Shown: positions 1 through 5,746 of the stretch, piece by piece
Numbering within the stretch: the first letter of the stretch is position 1
How the letters are laid out: every line of letters begins with the position of its first letter
Assembly (NCBI GenBank): GCA_026989995.1
Contig: JALSIO010000071.1
Location: 1-5,887, forward strand
Direction: 5' to 3'
From: Myxococcales bacterium
GTDB lineage: Bacteria; Myxococcota_A; UBA9160; JALSIO01
DNA length: 5,887 nucleotides
Program-made: the position numbers and the translations under genes
Notes under the pieces: generated by a model
What the model saw: only the letters and a program-made list of their open reading frames with translations
The model's database searches: none
Told to the model about the DNA's origin: nothing

Positions 1-2
1 AT

Positions 3-449
3 GCCGAGGCGGCCCTGGCGGCGCTCCGCGCGGCGGTCGGCGGCGGGGGCGTCCTGGTGGTGGGCTACTCCCTCGGCGCCGTGCTCGCGGGCATGCTCGC
101 CAGCCGGTGCCCGGTGGACGGGGTGGTGGGAATCAGCCCGCCGGTGGCCCGCGTGTCCCTTCGACCGTACCGTGGCGTCGCGGCGCCGGTGGTCTTCGTC
201 GCGGGGGACGCGGACTTCGCCTTCGACGAAGCGCGGTTTCGCGACGAGCTCGCGGCGCTCCCACCCTGCGAGGTGCTGAGGCTTCCCGGGAGCGACCACT
301 TCTTCCGGCAGGAGGAGGAGCGGCTCTACGAGACCCTGCGGCGTGCGCTCGGCTGGGAGCCCGGGCGAGCCACTGGCGCAGGGGCGCTGCGCCGGGGTCC
401 ACGAGCGTCGGAACCCGACGGGAAACCGACAGAAGGAGGTGCGACATGA
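3..449 (+). CDS. Alpha/beta hydrolase, C-terminal part (5' end outside window)
   Basis: The frame is open from the left edge, so the N-terminus is missing; 148 residues remain. Near residues 17-26 a hydrophobic strand runs into GYSLGA, the nucleophile elbow G-x-S-x-G, with Ser23 the likely nucleophile. About 45 residues later comes FVAGDADF, where Asp69 or Asp71 is the likely acid, and then PGSDHFF, where His99 is the likely catalytic base. The SPPV segment after the elbow and the DHFF ending resemble the small COG2945-type alpha/beta superfamily hydrolases; this is recalled family knowledge, and the substrate is unknown. After the helix ending ALGW, a tail of about 30 residues rich in G, R, P and E has no clear family counterpart. 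The stop codon TGA overlaps the ATG of the next gene (ATGA), which suggests translational coupling. Probably cytoplasmic, but the missing N-terminus prevents a firm statement. Confidence 0.85.
   Translation, partial: AEAALAALRAAVGGGGVLVVGYSLGAVLAGMLASRCPVDGVVGISPPVARVSLRPYRGVAAPVVFVAGDADFAFDEARFRDELAALPPCEVLRLPGSDHFFRQEEERLYETLRRALGWEPGRATGAGALRRGPRASEPDGKPTEGGAT
433..440 (+). promoter_or_regulatory. Strong ribosome binding site for the DUF4399 gene
   Basis: AAGGAGGT is a near-perfect anti-16S match lying five bases before the ATG at 446. It is inside the 3' end of the hydrolase gene. It decides the start of the DUF4399 gene over the in-frame upstream alternatives, which begin at 107. Confidence 0.85.
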
Positions 450-1006
450 TCCGGTTCGATTCCATGGCGGAAGCGGACGACGGCCGACGGAGGGCGTCCG
501 GCACGAGGGCGGGGGCGATCCGAAGCGGCAGGCGCCGGCAGCTTCTTCCCGGGCTTGCCTCCGCGGCGTCGCTCCTCGGCGGGCTGCTCGCCTTCGCACT
601 CGCGGCGGGTGCGGCTGGGACGGCATCCGCCGACGGGAGCGCCACCCGGGCGCCCGCTCCGGAGGGTGCCGAGCTCTACATCATCAGCCCCGGGGATGGC
701 GACACGGTGAGCAATCCCGTCACCGTGCGCTTCGGCCTCCGCGGTATGGGGGTCGCGCCGGCAGGCGTGGAGCGGCCGGGCACCGGCCACCACCACCTGC
801 TGATCGACACGGAGCTGCCTGCGGTCGACGAGCCGCTGCCTTCGATCCCCGGGAAGGTGCTGCACTTCGGAGGAGGCCAGACGGAGACGACGCTCGAGCT
901 CCCGCCCGGCCGGCATACCCTCCAGCTCGTGCTCGGCGACCACAACCACGTGCCCCACGATCCGCCCGTCGTCTCGAAGCGGATCACGATCACCGTGGAG
1001 GAGTAG
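446..1006 (+). CDS. Exported DUF4399 domain protein
   Basis: This protein has 186 residues. The start is set by the strong ribosome binding site at 433-440. The N-terminus is an export signal with a long basic n-region (residues 1-31, many Arg), a hydrophobic stretch at about 33-58, and a likely cleavage near TASA-DG (about residue 62). The motif R-R-R-Q-L-L at 29-34 resembles a twin-arginine signal, so Tat export is possible. The mature part (about 72-186) matches what I recall of DUF4399: YIISPGDGDTVSNPVTV at the front, then GMGVAPAGV, the GHHHLLID cluster (His115-117), HFGGGQTETTLELPPGRHTL (140-159), and LGDHNHVPHDPPV (163-175). The many conserved histidines (115, 116, 117, 140, 157, 166, 168, 171) would suit metal binding, but that is inference. 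The family's biochemical function is not known to me. It overlaps the upstream hydrolase by four bases, so co-transcription is likely. Family assignment is confident. Confidence 0.92.
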   Translation: MIRFDSMAEADDGRRRASGTRAGAIRSGRRRQLLPGLASAASLLGGLLAFALAAGAAGTASADGSATRAPAPEGAELYIISPGDGDTVSNPVTVRFGLRGMGVAPAGVERPGTGHHHLLIDTELPAVDEPLPSIPGKVLHFGGGQTETTLELPPGRHTLQLVLGDHNHVPHDPPVVSKRITITVEE

Positions 1007-1043
1007 CGGGGCCGGGCCACCCGGGCAGCCGGGCGCGGCACAC

Positions 1044-1084
1044 CGGCCCTGCGAAGGGCTGCCTTGGGACGGCCGGGAAGGCCG
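1044..1084. other. Two short hairpins between convergent DUF4399 and tRNA-Phe genes
   Basis: The first hairpin, at 1046-1059, is a five-base stem GCCCT/AGGGC closed by a GCGA tetraloop; it extends to 1044-1061 with a G-U and a C-G pair. The second, at 1070-1084, is CGGCC/GGCCG around GGGAA. Both lie between the DUF4399 stop and the tRNA 3' end, where transcripts from the two strands would meet. Neither is followed by a T-run on either strand, so they are not classical intrinsic terminators. A termination role or tRNA-trailer processing role is a guess. Confidence 0.3.
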
Positions 1085-1093
1085 GGGCGGCGG

Positions 1094-1169
1094 TGGTGGC
1101 CCAGGGCAGAATCGAACTGCCGACACCCTGATTTTCAGTCAGGTGCTCTACCAACTGAGCTACCGGGCC
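1094..1169 (-). tRNA. tRNA-Phe (anticodon GAA), CCA encoded
   Basis: Read on the minus strand this folds as a complete 76-base cloverleaf. The acceptor GGCCCGG pairs with CTGGGCC with one G-U. The D-arm is GCTC/GAGC with loop AGTTGGTA. The anticodon stem CCTGA/TCAGG holds the loop CTGAAAA, giving anticodon GAA (plus-strand 1134-1136). The variable loop GTGTC is five bases. The T-arm GGCAG/CTGCC carries loop TTCGATT. The discriminator is A, followed directly by an encoded CCA (1094-1096). The phenylalanine identity bases known from E. coli that can be checked (U20, G34, A35, A36, U45, U59, U60, A73) are present. The 27-43 and 28-42 anticodon-stem pairs are C-G instead of the G-C pairs of E. 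coli, a normal lineage difference. It stands alone, with no neighbouring tRNA or integrase gene. Confidence 0.97.
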
Positions 1170-1180
1170 ACGGGGCCGAG

Positions 1181-1186
1181 AATCTA
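1181..1186 (-). promoter_or_regulatory. Candidate -10 box for tRNA-Phe
   Basis: On the minus strand the hexamer TAGATT sits 11 bases before the mature tRNA 5' end. It is the only AT-containing patch in the upstream region. Between it and the expected start site is a GC-rich discriminator (CTCGGCCCC), as is typical for stable-RNA promoters under stringent control. No good -35 hexamer is visible at 16-18 bases spacing, so this remains tentative. Confidence 0.35.
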
Positions 1187-1214
1187 GCCCTCCCGGGCGG
1201 CGGCGTCCCGACCC

Positions 1215-1258
1215 GCCTGCCCTGCTGCCCGGGCGCGCGCCCGGGCGGCAGGGCAGGC
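1215..1258. repeat. 44-base near-perfect palindrome (20-21 bp inverted repeat, 2-base centre)
   Basis: The arm starting CCTGCCCTGCTGCCCGGGCG (1216-1235) is followed after two bases (CG) by its reverse complement (1238-1257), with a single T/G wobble. One further G-C pair extends it to 1215-1258. The inner 20 bases (GCCCGGGCGCGCGCCCGGGC) are fully self-complementary. As RNA it would form a very stable hairpin on either strand, and as DNA it could extrude as a cruciform. There is no T-run on either side, so a simple intrinsic terminator is not supported. It could be a transcription insulator upstream of the tRNA, a regulator-binding palindrome, or one copy of a dispersed REP-like element. Confidence 0.85.
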
Positions 1259-1512
1259 CGCGTCCGGCCCCGGGGAGCGGCAGGTCCCCCCGCCCCCCTG
1301 CCCCGGCGGGCCGCGCGGAACCGGGCCCGCCGCCGGCCGCGGGATGCGGTATCCGGTGGGGCGTGGCCGGGGGCAAGCCGCCGGACGACGCGGCCCTCGC
1401 TCGGGGTCGGGTGCGCCCCCGGAACCGCGCCCGCGAGATCCCGGGGTGGTTCCGGTCCGGCCCGCCTCCGGGGCGCTCGTCGAGGGCCCCGGCGGGCTGT
1501 CGGGGGGTGCAG

Positions 1513-3225
1513 ATGGCCGACGAGGAGCGCTCCTGCGACGAGCTGGCCCTGCGGCTCCGCGACTGGGTGGGCTACGCGGGGCTTCCGGCCGGCCCGCTCC
1601 TCGCCCTCGTGGTCGCGGCTGCGCTTCCCGATGTGCTCCCCGGCGTGGCCGGCAACCCGAGGCCGGTGGGGCCGGAGACCCGGGCCACCGCGGCGGTGGC
1701 CGCGTGGATGGCCGCGTGGTGGCTCACGGAGGCGATCCCCGTCTACGCCACCGCGCTTCTGCCCCTCGTCCTGTTTCCACTGCTCGGTGTCGCCGGGCTC
1801 CGCGACGCCGCCGCGCCCTACGCGCACCCGCTGATCTTCCTCTTCCTGGGCGGCTTCCTGGTCGCGCTGGCCATGCAGCGGTGGGGCCTCGACCGGCGCA
1901 CGGCCTTTCGCACCCTGGCCGCCGTGGGCAGCGACCCCCGGCGGATCGTGGGGGGCTTCATGGTCGCGACGGCGGTGCTCAGCATGTGGATCTCGAACAC
2001 CGCCACGGCCCTGGTGATGCTGCCGATCGCAGAGAGCGTGATCCGCCTGGGCTCCGCGGACCCGGGCCCGGAGGACGCAACTCCGTCGCCTTCCGATCCC
2101 TTCGCCGAGAGCCTGCTGCTCGGAATCGCGTACGCCGCCTCGATCGGCGGCGTGGCGACACTCATCGGGACGCCTCCCAACCTCTTTCTCGCCTCCTGGT
2201 TCGAGAGCCATCTCGGCCGGCCGATCGGGTTCGCCGAGTGGCTCGGGGTGGGCCTTCCCCTCGCGGCGGCCTTGCTCCCCCTCGCGTGGTGGGTGCTGGT
2301 CCGCGGGCTTCCGCGCGGAGACGACGCAGCGGGGCGGTCCGCGGTCCGGTCCGCCGCAGCGGCGCACCGGGCACTCGGGCCGATGGGCCCCGGCGAGCGG
2401 GTCACGCTCGTCGTGGGCCTCGCCGCGGCGGTCCTCTTCGTGGTGCGCCCGTGGCTGCAGGCCCTCGAAGTGGGCGGTCGGCACCCCTTCGCGGGACTGG
2501 CCGACCCGGTGATCGCCATGGGCGCGGCGCTCCTGCTCTTCGCGATCCCCGTGGAGCCGCGGCGGCGCGTCTTCGCCCTCGACTGGCGCACGGCGGCGCG
2601 GGTCCCCTATGGCGTTCTGCTGCTCTTCGGCGGAGGGCTCTCGCTCGCGCGGGCCATCGACGACAACGGCGTCGCCGAGCTGGTGGGCGGGCTGGTGGCG
2701 GGCTTTGGCGCGGTGCCCGGGCCCGTGCTCGTGCTCGCGGTGGTCGGGCTCGTGATCTTCCTCACCGAACTCGCGAGCAACACCGCCACCGCGGCCACCT
2801 TCGTGCCGCTCCTCGCGGGAGTGGCCGCGGCCGTGGGGCTTCCGGTCGAGCTGCTCGTGGTCCCGGCGGCGCTCGCGGCGAGCTTCGCCTTCATGCTCCC
2901 GGTGGCGACCCCGCCGAACGCCGTGGTCTTCGCGACCGGTCGGATCCGCCCCTCGAGGATGATCCGGACCGGGCTCCTGCGGAACCTGATCGCAACGGCC
3001 CTGATCGTCGCCGCGGCCTACGGGCTGGTGCTCCCGGTGCTCGGGTCGTCTCCGGAAGCCTCGCTCCCCCCGGCATCGGTGCCATCGTCACCCGCCGCTG
3101 CGGTCGGTCGGTCTTCGGGCACGACCGCCTCCGCGTCTCCCCGCATCGGCGGCCCTTCGCCCTCGGCAACGATCTCGATGCGCTCGATCACGACGTCCTC
3201 GAGCGGGCGATCCCGCGGGCCGTAG
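1513..3225 (+). CDS. SLC13/DASS-family anion permease (dicarboxylate/sulfate type)
   Basis: This 570-residue polytopic inner-membrane protein is typical of the divalent anion:Na+ symporter (DASS/SLC13) family. Both copies of the internal-repeat signature are present: SNT at residues 161-163 with GTPPN at 219-223, and SNT at 422-424 with P-V-A-T-P-P-N at 463-469. In the family these regions bind sodium and the anion. Other typical segments are AAWWLTEAIPVYATALLPLVLFPLLGV and LIFLFLGGFLVALAMQRWGL. The start at 1513 is chosen because GGGGGGTG lies five bases upstream and the protein from there begins a few residues before the first membrane segment; the in-frame extension to 1363 is arginine-rich and unlike the family. 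The last membrane helix ends near residue 512 (YGLVLPVLG). The remaining ~58 residues are Ser/Pro/Ala-rich, low complexity, and antisense to the 3' end of the cyclophilin gene. Substrate (succinate, tartrate, sulfate or other) cannot be told from sequence. Confidence 0.9.
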   Translation: MADEERSCDELALRLRDWVGYAGLPAGPLLALVVAAALPDVLPGVAGNPRPVGPETRATAAVAAWMAAWWLTEAIPVYATALLPLVLFPLLGVAGLRDAAAPYAHPLIFLFLGGFLVALAMQRWGLDRRTAFRTLAAVGSDPRRIVGGFMVATAVLSMWISNTATALVMLPIAESVIRLGSADPGPEDATPSPSDPFAESLLLGIAYAASIGGVATLIGTPPNLFLASWFESHLGRPIGFAEWLGVGLPLAAALLPLAWWVLVRGLPRGDDAAGRSAVRSAAAAHRALGPMGPGERVTLVVGLAAAVLFVVRPWLQALEVGGRHPFAGLADPVIAMGAALLLFAIPVEPRRRVFALDWRTAARVPYGVLLLFGGGLSLARAIDDNGVAELVGGLVAGFGAVPGPVLVLAVVGLVIFLTELASNTATAATFVPLLAGVAAAVGLPVELLVVPAALAASFAFMLPVATPPNAVVFATGRIRPSRMIRTGLLRNLIATALIVAAAYGLVLPVLGSSPEASLPPASVPSSPAAAVGRSSGTTASASPRIGGPSPSATISMRSITTSSSGRSRGP

Positions 3226-3761
3226 CGCCCGAACTGGTCCCGGGGAACGGCGGCGATCCGGTCGACCACGTCCATGCCCCGGACCACCCGGGCGAAGGCG
3301 GTGTAGTGGCCGTCGAGGTGCGGCTGGCGTTGCAGCACGATGAAGAACTGGCTCCCGGCGGAGTCGGGTGCGGCGGTGCGCGCCATGGAGACGATGCCGC
3401 GGTCCTGGGGCACGTCCCAGAACTCGTCCTCGATGGTGTAGCCCGGACCGCCGAGGCCGTCGTTGCGCGGATCGCGGTCCCTCGAGTTCGGATCGCCGCC
3501 CTGGATGACGAAGCCCGGGACCACCCGGTGGAAGGTGGTCCCGTCGTAGAAGCCCTCCCGCGCGAGCTTCTTGAAGTGCGCGACCGTGCGGGGCGCCTCC
3601 TTCTCGAAGAACTCGAGCTCGATCTCGCCGAGTCCCCGAACCCCGACGATGGCCCGCTCGCCGCCGAGGCCGCCCGCCGGGCCGGGGTCGGGGGGCGGGG
3701 GGCGTTCCTCCCCGCAGGCGAGGACGGCGAGAATCGCCCCGAGGAGCGCTGTGGCCCGCAC
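3018..3761 (-). CDS. Cyclophilin-type peptidyl-prolyl cis-trans isomerase, probable lipoprotein
   Basis: This 247-residue protein (GTG start) would catalyse cis-trans isomerisation of prolyl bonds in exported proteins. Residues 1-16 form a short lipoprotein signal ending V-L-A-C, so Cys16 would be lipidated. A Pro-rich linker (20-36) follows, then a cyclophilin domain at about 37-199. Its hallmarks are FHRVVPGFVIQGGDP (77-91, catalytic Arg79), GSQFFIVL (136-143) and LDGHYTAFARVVRGMDVVDRI (149-169). The position of the cyclosporin-contacting Trp of human CypA is His148, as in many bacterial forms. A 48-residue acidic, disordered-looking tail (200-247) ends within the permease's last helix codons. 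The start is uncertain. GTG at 3761 has only a G-run for a ribosome site, ATG at 3869 would place a 36-residue extension before the signal, and an ATG at 3780 is out of frame because of a G8 tract. The gene is divergent from the gamma-glutamyltransferase gene and convergent with the permease gene. Confidence 0.92.
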   Translation of the reverse strand: MRATALLGAILAVLACGEERPPPPDPGPAGGLGGERAIVGVRGLGEIELEFFEKEAPRTVAHFKKLAREGFYDGTTFHRVVPGFVIQGGDPNSRDRDPRNDGLGGPGYTIEDEFWDVPQDRGIVSMARTAAPDSAGSQFFIVLQRQPHLDGHYTAFARVVRGMDVVDRIAAVPRDQFGRYGPRDRPLEDVVIERIEIVAEGEGPPMRGDAEAVVPEDRPTAAAGDDGTDAGGSEASGDDPSTGSTSP

Positions 3762-3770
3762 CGCGATGGA

Positions 3771-3778
3771 CCCCCCCC
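3771..3778 (-). repeat. G8 homopolymer at the cyclophilin gene start
   Basis: The plus strand has eight C in a row, so the minus strand reads AT followed by eight G, creating an ATG at 3780-3778. In this sequence that ATG is out of frame with the cyclophilin. With one G fewer it would read M-G-G-S-I-A-V-R-A-T straight into the lipoprotein signal. The tract also lies nine bases before the GTG at 3761 and may serve as a degenerate Shine-Dalgarno sequence. Confidence 0.8.
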
Positions 3779-3809
3779 ATGGCCGCCCGGCGCGCGGCCG
3801 GTGGCGGAG

Positions 3810-3837
3810 GAGATAGCGCGTGGTGCCCGGGGGTAAA
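3810..3837 (-). promoter_or_regulatory. Candidate promoter for the cyclophilin gene
   Basis: On the minus strand TTTACC (3837-3832) and TATCTC (3815-3810) are separated by 16 bases and give partial matches to -35 TTGACA and -10 TATAAT. A start site near 3803 would leave a leader of roughly 40 bases before the GTG at 3761. If real, it rules out the ATG at 3869 as translation start. The hexamers are weak, so this is tentative. Confidence 0.3.
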
Positions 3838-3867
3838 GGGGAGCGGCCGGCGGTAGGATCCCGGACC

Positions 3868-5673
3868 ATGAATGCGATCCCGACGAGCCCGCGCCGGGCC
3901 TCATCCCGGCGCAGCCTCCCGTTCCTGCTCGGCCTCACCGGCGCCCTGCTTCTGCTCGCGCCGGGACGGGCCGGGGCCGCCTACCCCGCCCCCGTCCGCT
4001 CGGCGGAGGGCATGGTGGTGACCTCCCAGGCCGATGCCACCCGCGCCGGGGTCGCCATGCTCGAGGCGGGTGGCAACGCGGTGGACGCCGCCGTGGCCGC
4101 GGCCTTCGCCCTGGCCGTCACGCAGCCCTTCTCCTCCGGGCTCGGGGGCGGCGCCTTCCTCCTGATCCGCACGCCGGAGGGCGCGGTCTTCGCCCTCGAC
4201 GCCCGGGAGACGGCACCGGCCGCGGCGCACCGCGACATGTACGTCGAGCCCGGGGTGCCCGAGGACGCCTCGCTCCGGGGCGGGCTCGCCGTGGGCACGC
4301 CGGGCCTCGTGGCCGGGCTCGCCCTCGCCGCCGAGCGGTTCGGAACGCTCCCGCTTCCGGTCCTGCTCGAACCCGCGATCCGCCTCGCCGAGGAGGGCTT
4401 CGAGATCGGCCCCTACCACGCCCGCATGCTGGCGCGCATGCGCGATCACCTGCCGGCGGAGCGCTTTCCGGAGACCGCCCGGATCCAGTTTCCGCCCCCG
4501 GGCGTCCCGCCCCGGCCGGGCTGGCGCCTGGTGCAGGCCGATCTCGCCCGCACCCTCCGCGCCATCGCCGAGAAGGGCCCCGAGGCCTTCTACCGGGGGC
4601 CCCTCGCCCGGGCCCTCGCGGAGGAGGTGCGACGCCGGGGCGGCATCCTCACCGAGGACGACCTGGCCGGCTACCGGCCGGTGTGGCGGGAGCCGGTCCG
4701 CGGGAGCTACCGCGGTTTCGAGGTCGTCTCCTTCCCGCCCCCCTCCTCGGGTGGGGTGATCCTGATCGAGATCCTCCACATCCTGGAGCACTTCGATGTG
4801 GCCGCCCGCCCGCCCGGCTCCTCGCGCAGCCTCCACCTGATCTCGGAGGCGATGAAGCTCGCCTTCGCCGACCGGGCCGCCTGGCTCGGCGACCCGGACT
4901 TCGTGGACGTTCCCGTGGCGGGGCTCGTCTCGAAGGAATACGCGGCCCGGCTCGCCCGGCGGATCAATCCGCCCTGGTACCGGAGGGCTCCGTGGAACTG
5001 GTTCCGGCGGGAGGTGGCGATCCGGGTGGAGGCTCCGGGCGAGCCACCCCGGGACGGCGGCACCACCCACCTCTCCGTGACGGACGCGGGGGGCGGGGCG
5101 GTGGCGATCACCAAGACCATCAACACCCCCTTCGGCTCGGGCATCACCGTTCCCGGGACGGGCGTGGTGCTGAACAACGAGATGGACGACTTCTCGGTGG
5201 CGCCGGGCCGCCCCAACGTCTACGGGCTGGTCGACACCCGCGGCGCGAATGCCATCGAGCCCGGCAAGCGTCCGCTTTCCAGCATGACGCCGACCTTCGT
5301 GATCCGGGAGGGAAGGCTTCGCATGGTCACCGGGAGCCCGGGGGGGCCCCGCATCATCAGCACCACGCTGCTCTCCATCCTGAACCTGATCGACCACGGC
5401 ATGGACGTGAAGGCGGCAGTCTCGGCGCCCCGCTTCCACCACCAGTGGATCCCCGACCGGATTGCCGTCGAGCCGGAGATCCCCGAGGACGTCGTGCTCG
5501 GCCTGCGCCGGCGCGGCCACCGCGTGGAGATCTCGGACCGGCACTGGTCTGCCTGCGAGGCCATCGCCATCGACCCGGAAACCGGAGACCACCTGGGGGG
5601 GAGCGATCCCCGCCGCGACGGGCTCGCTCTCGGTCCCGACCCGCGGGGCCGCACTGCGGGATCCGGACGCTGA
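3868..5673 (+). CDS. ggt: Gamma-glutamyltransferase (glutathione hydrolase) precursor
   Basis: This 601-residue, full-length Ntn-hydrolase precursor cleaves the gamma-glutamyl bond of glutathione and related compounds, usually in the periplasm. Residues 1-37 are an export signal (basic SPRRASSRRS, hydrophobic 18-31, cleavage near A-G-A at 37; SRRSLP is weakly Tat-like). Family motifs occur in order: GGNAVDAAVAA, GLGGGAFLL, then Arg113 in LDARETAP (E. coli Arg114). The autoprocessing site is DGG-TTHLSV, with Thr399 as the new N-terminal nucleophile (E. coli Thr391). It is followed by Asn419, NNEMDDFS (Glu438, Asp441), the substrate-covering loop APGRPNVYG, PLSSM (Ser471-472), and SPGGPRII (Gly492-493, oxyanion hole). 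All catalytic and binding residues I can place are conserved. Glu438 stands where E. coli has Gln430, as in animal enzymes. The ATG at 3868 is preferred because AGGA lies nine bases before it and the signal peptide begins there; a GTG at 3820 would add 16 residues without purpose. Confidence 0.96.
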   Translation: MNAIPTSPRRASSRRSLPFLLGLTGALLLLAPGRAGAAYPAPVRSAEGMVVTSQADATRAGVAMLEAGGNAVDAAVAAAFALAVTQPFSSGLGGGAFLLIRTPEGAVFALDARETAPAAAHRDMYVEPGVPEDASLRGGLAVGTPGLVAGLALAAERFGTLPLPVLLEPAIRLAEEGFEIGPYHARMLARMRDHLPAERFPETARIQFPPPGVPPRPGWRLVQADLARTLRAIAEKGPEAFYRGPLARALAEEVRRRGGILTEDDLAGYRPVWREPVRGSYRGFEVVSFPPPSSGGVILIEILHILEHFDVAARPPGSSRSLHLISEAMKLAFADRAAWLGDPDFVDVPVAGLVSKEYAARLARRINPPWYRRAPWNWFRREVAIRVEAPGEPPRDGGTTHLSVTDAGGGAVAITKTINTPFGSGITVPGTGVVLNNEMDDFSVAPGRPNVYGLVDTRGANAIEPGKRPLSSMTPTFVIREGRLRMVTGSPGGPRIISTTLLSILNLIDHGMDVKAAVSAPRFHHQWIPDRIAVEPEIPEDVVLGLRRRGHRVEISDRHWSACEAIAIDPETGDHLGGSDPRRDGLALGPDPRGRTAGSGR

Positions 5674-5746
5674 GGGGGTCCCGCGCACCCCGCTTCGACG
5701 GCTTCGGTCGCCTCGGGCAGGCCGAGAAGGGCCCGGGCGCGGGGGC

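Larger units (their letters stand above)
1170..1512. other. Gene-free, extremely GC-rich intergenic stretch
   Basis: These 343 bases separate the tRNA-Phe gene from the permease start. Open frames run through it on both strands, but their translations are arginine/proline/glycine-rich and lack any recognisable domain, start signal or export signal. I regard them as by-products of base composition. The identifiable content is the candidate tRNA -10 box (1181-1186), the long palindrome (1215-1258), and a second, weaker inverted repeat GGCAGG (1279-1284) / CCTGCC (1297-1302). No convincing sigma-70 promoter for the permease is visible. Confidence 0.6.
3762..3867. promoter_or_regulatory. Divergent intergenic region, cyclophilin / ggt
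   Basis: These 106 bases lie between the two divergent starts and must hold the control signals for both genes unless transcription is longer. Visible content is the G8 tract (3771-3778), the weak minus-strand promoter (3810-3837), and TAGGAT (3854-3859) just before ggt. That last site can be read as its ribosome site (AGGA) or as a poor -10. No regulator-type palindrome stands out. Confidence 0.5.

Noticed and set aside
1094..1169. tRNA-Phe as an attachment site for an integrated element
   Set aside because: I saw no repeat of the tRNA 3' end elsewhere in the window and no integrase or mobility gene next to it.
1363..1512. N-terminal extension of the permease by 50 residues from a GTG at 1363
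   Set aside because: The added segment is Arg/Pro-rich and unlike the family, and has no ribosome site. The ATG at 1513 has a G-rich site five bases upstream.
1135..2484. A 449-codon minus-strand frame across the tRNA and the permease
   Set aside because: It reads through the tRNA gene and antisense to clear permease motifs. The composition is low complexity (H, R, E, G) and there is no recognisable family.
1344..3836. An 830-codon open frame on the plus strand spanning permease and cyclophilin regions
   Set aside because: Its translation is Arg/Pro/Gly-rich without domains, and it is out of frame with the permease and antisense to the cyclophilin. It is stop-free only because of extreme GC content.
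3820..3867. Upstream GTG start for ggt at 3820
   Set aside because: It would put 16 residues ahead of an otherwise normal signal peptide. The ATG at 3868 has AGGA at suitable spacing.
3901..5688. A 595-codon minus-strand frame opposite ggt
   Set aside because: It is the mirror of a well-supported gamma-glutamyltransferase gene, whose third-position GC suppresses stops on the opposite strand. No motif is present.
5674..5746. Bidirectional terminator between ggt and the M16-like gene
   Set aside because: The only pairings are short (CTCGG/CCGAG, CGAC/GTCG) and have no T-run on either strand, which is too weak to call.
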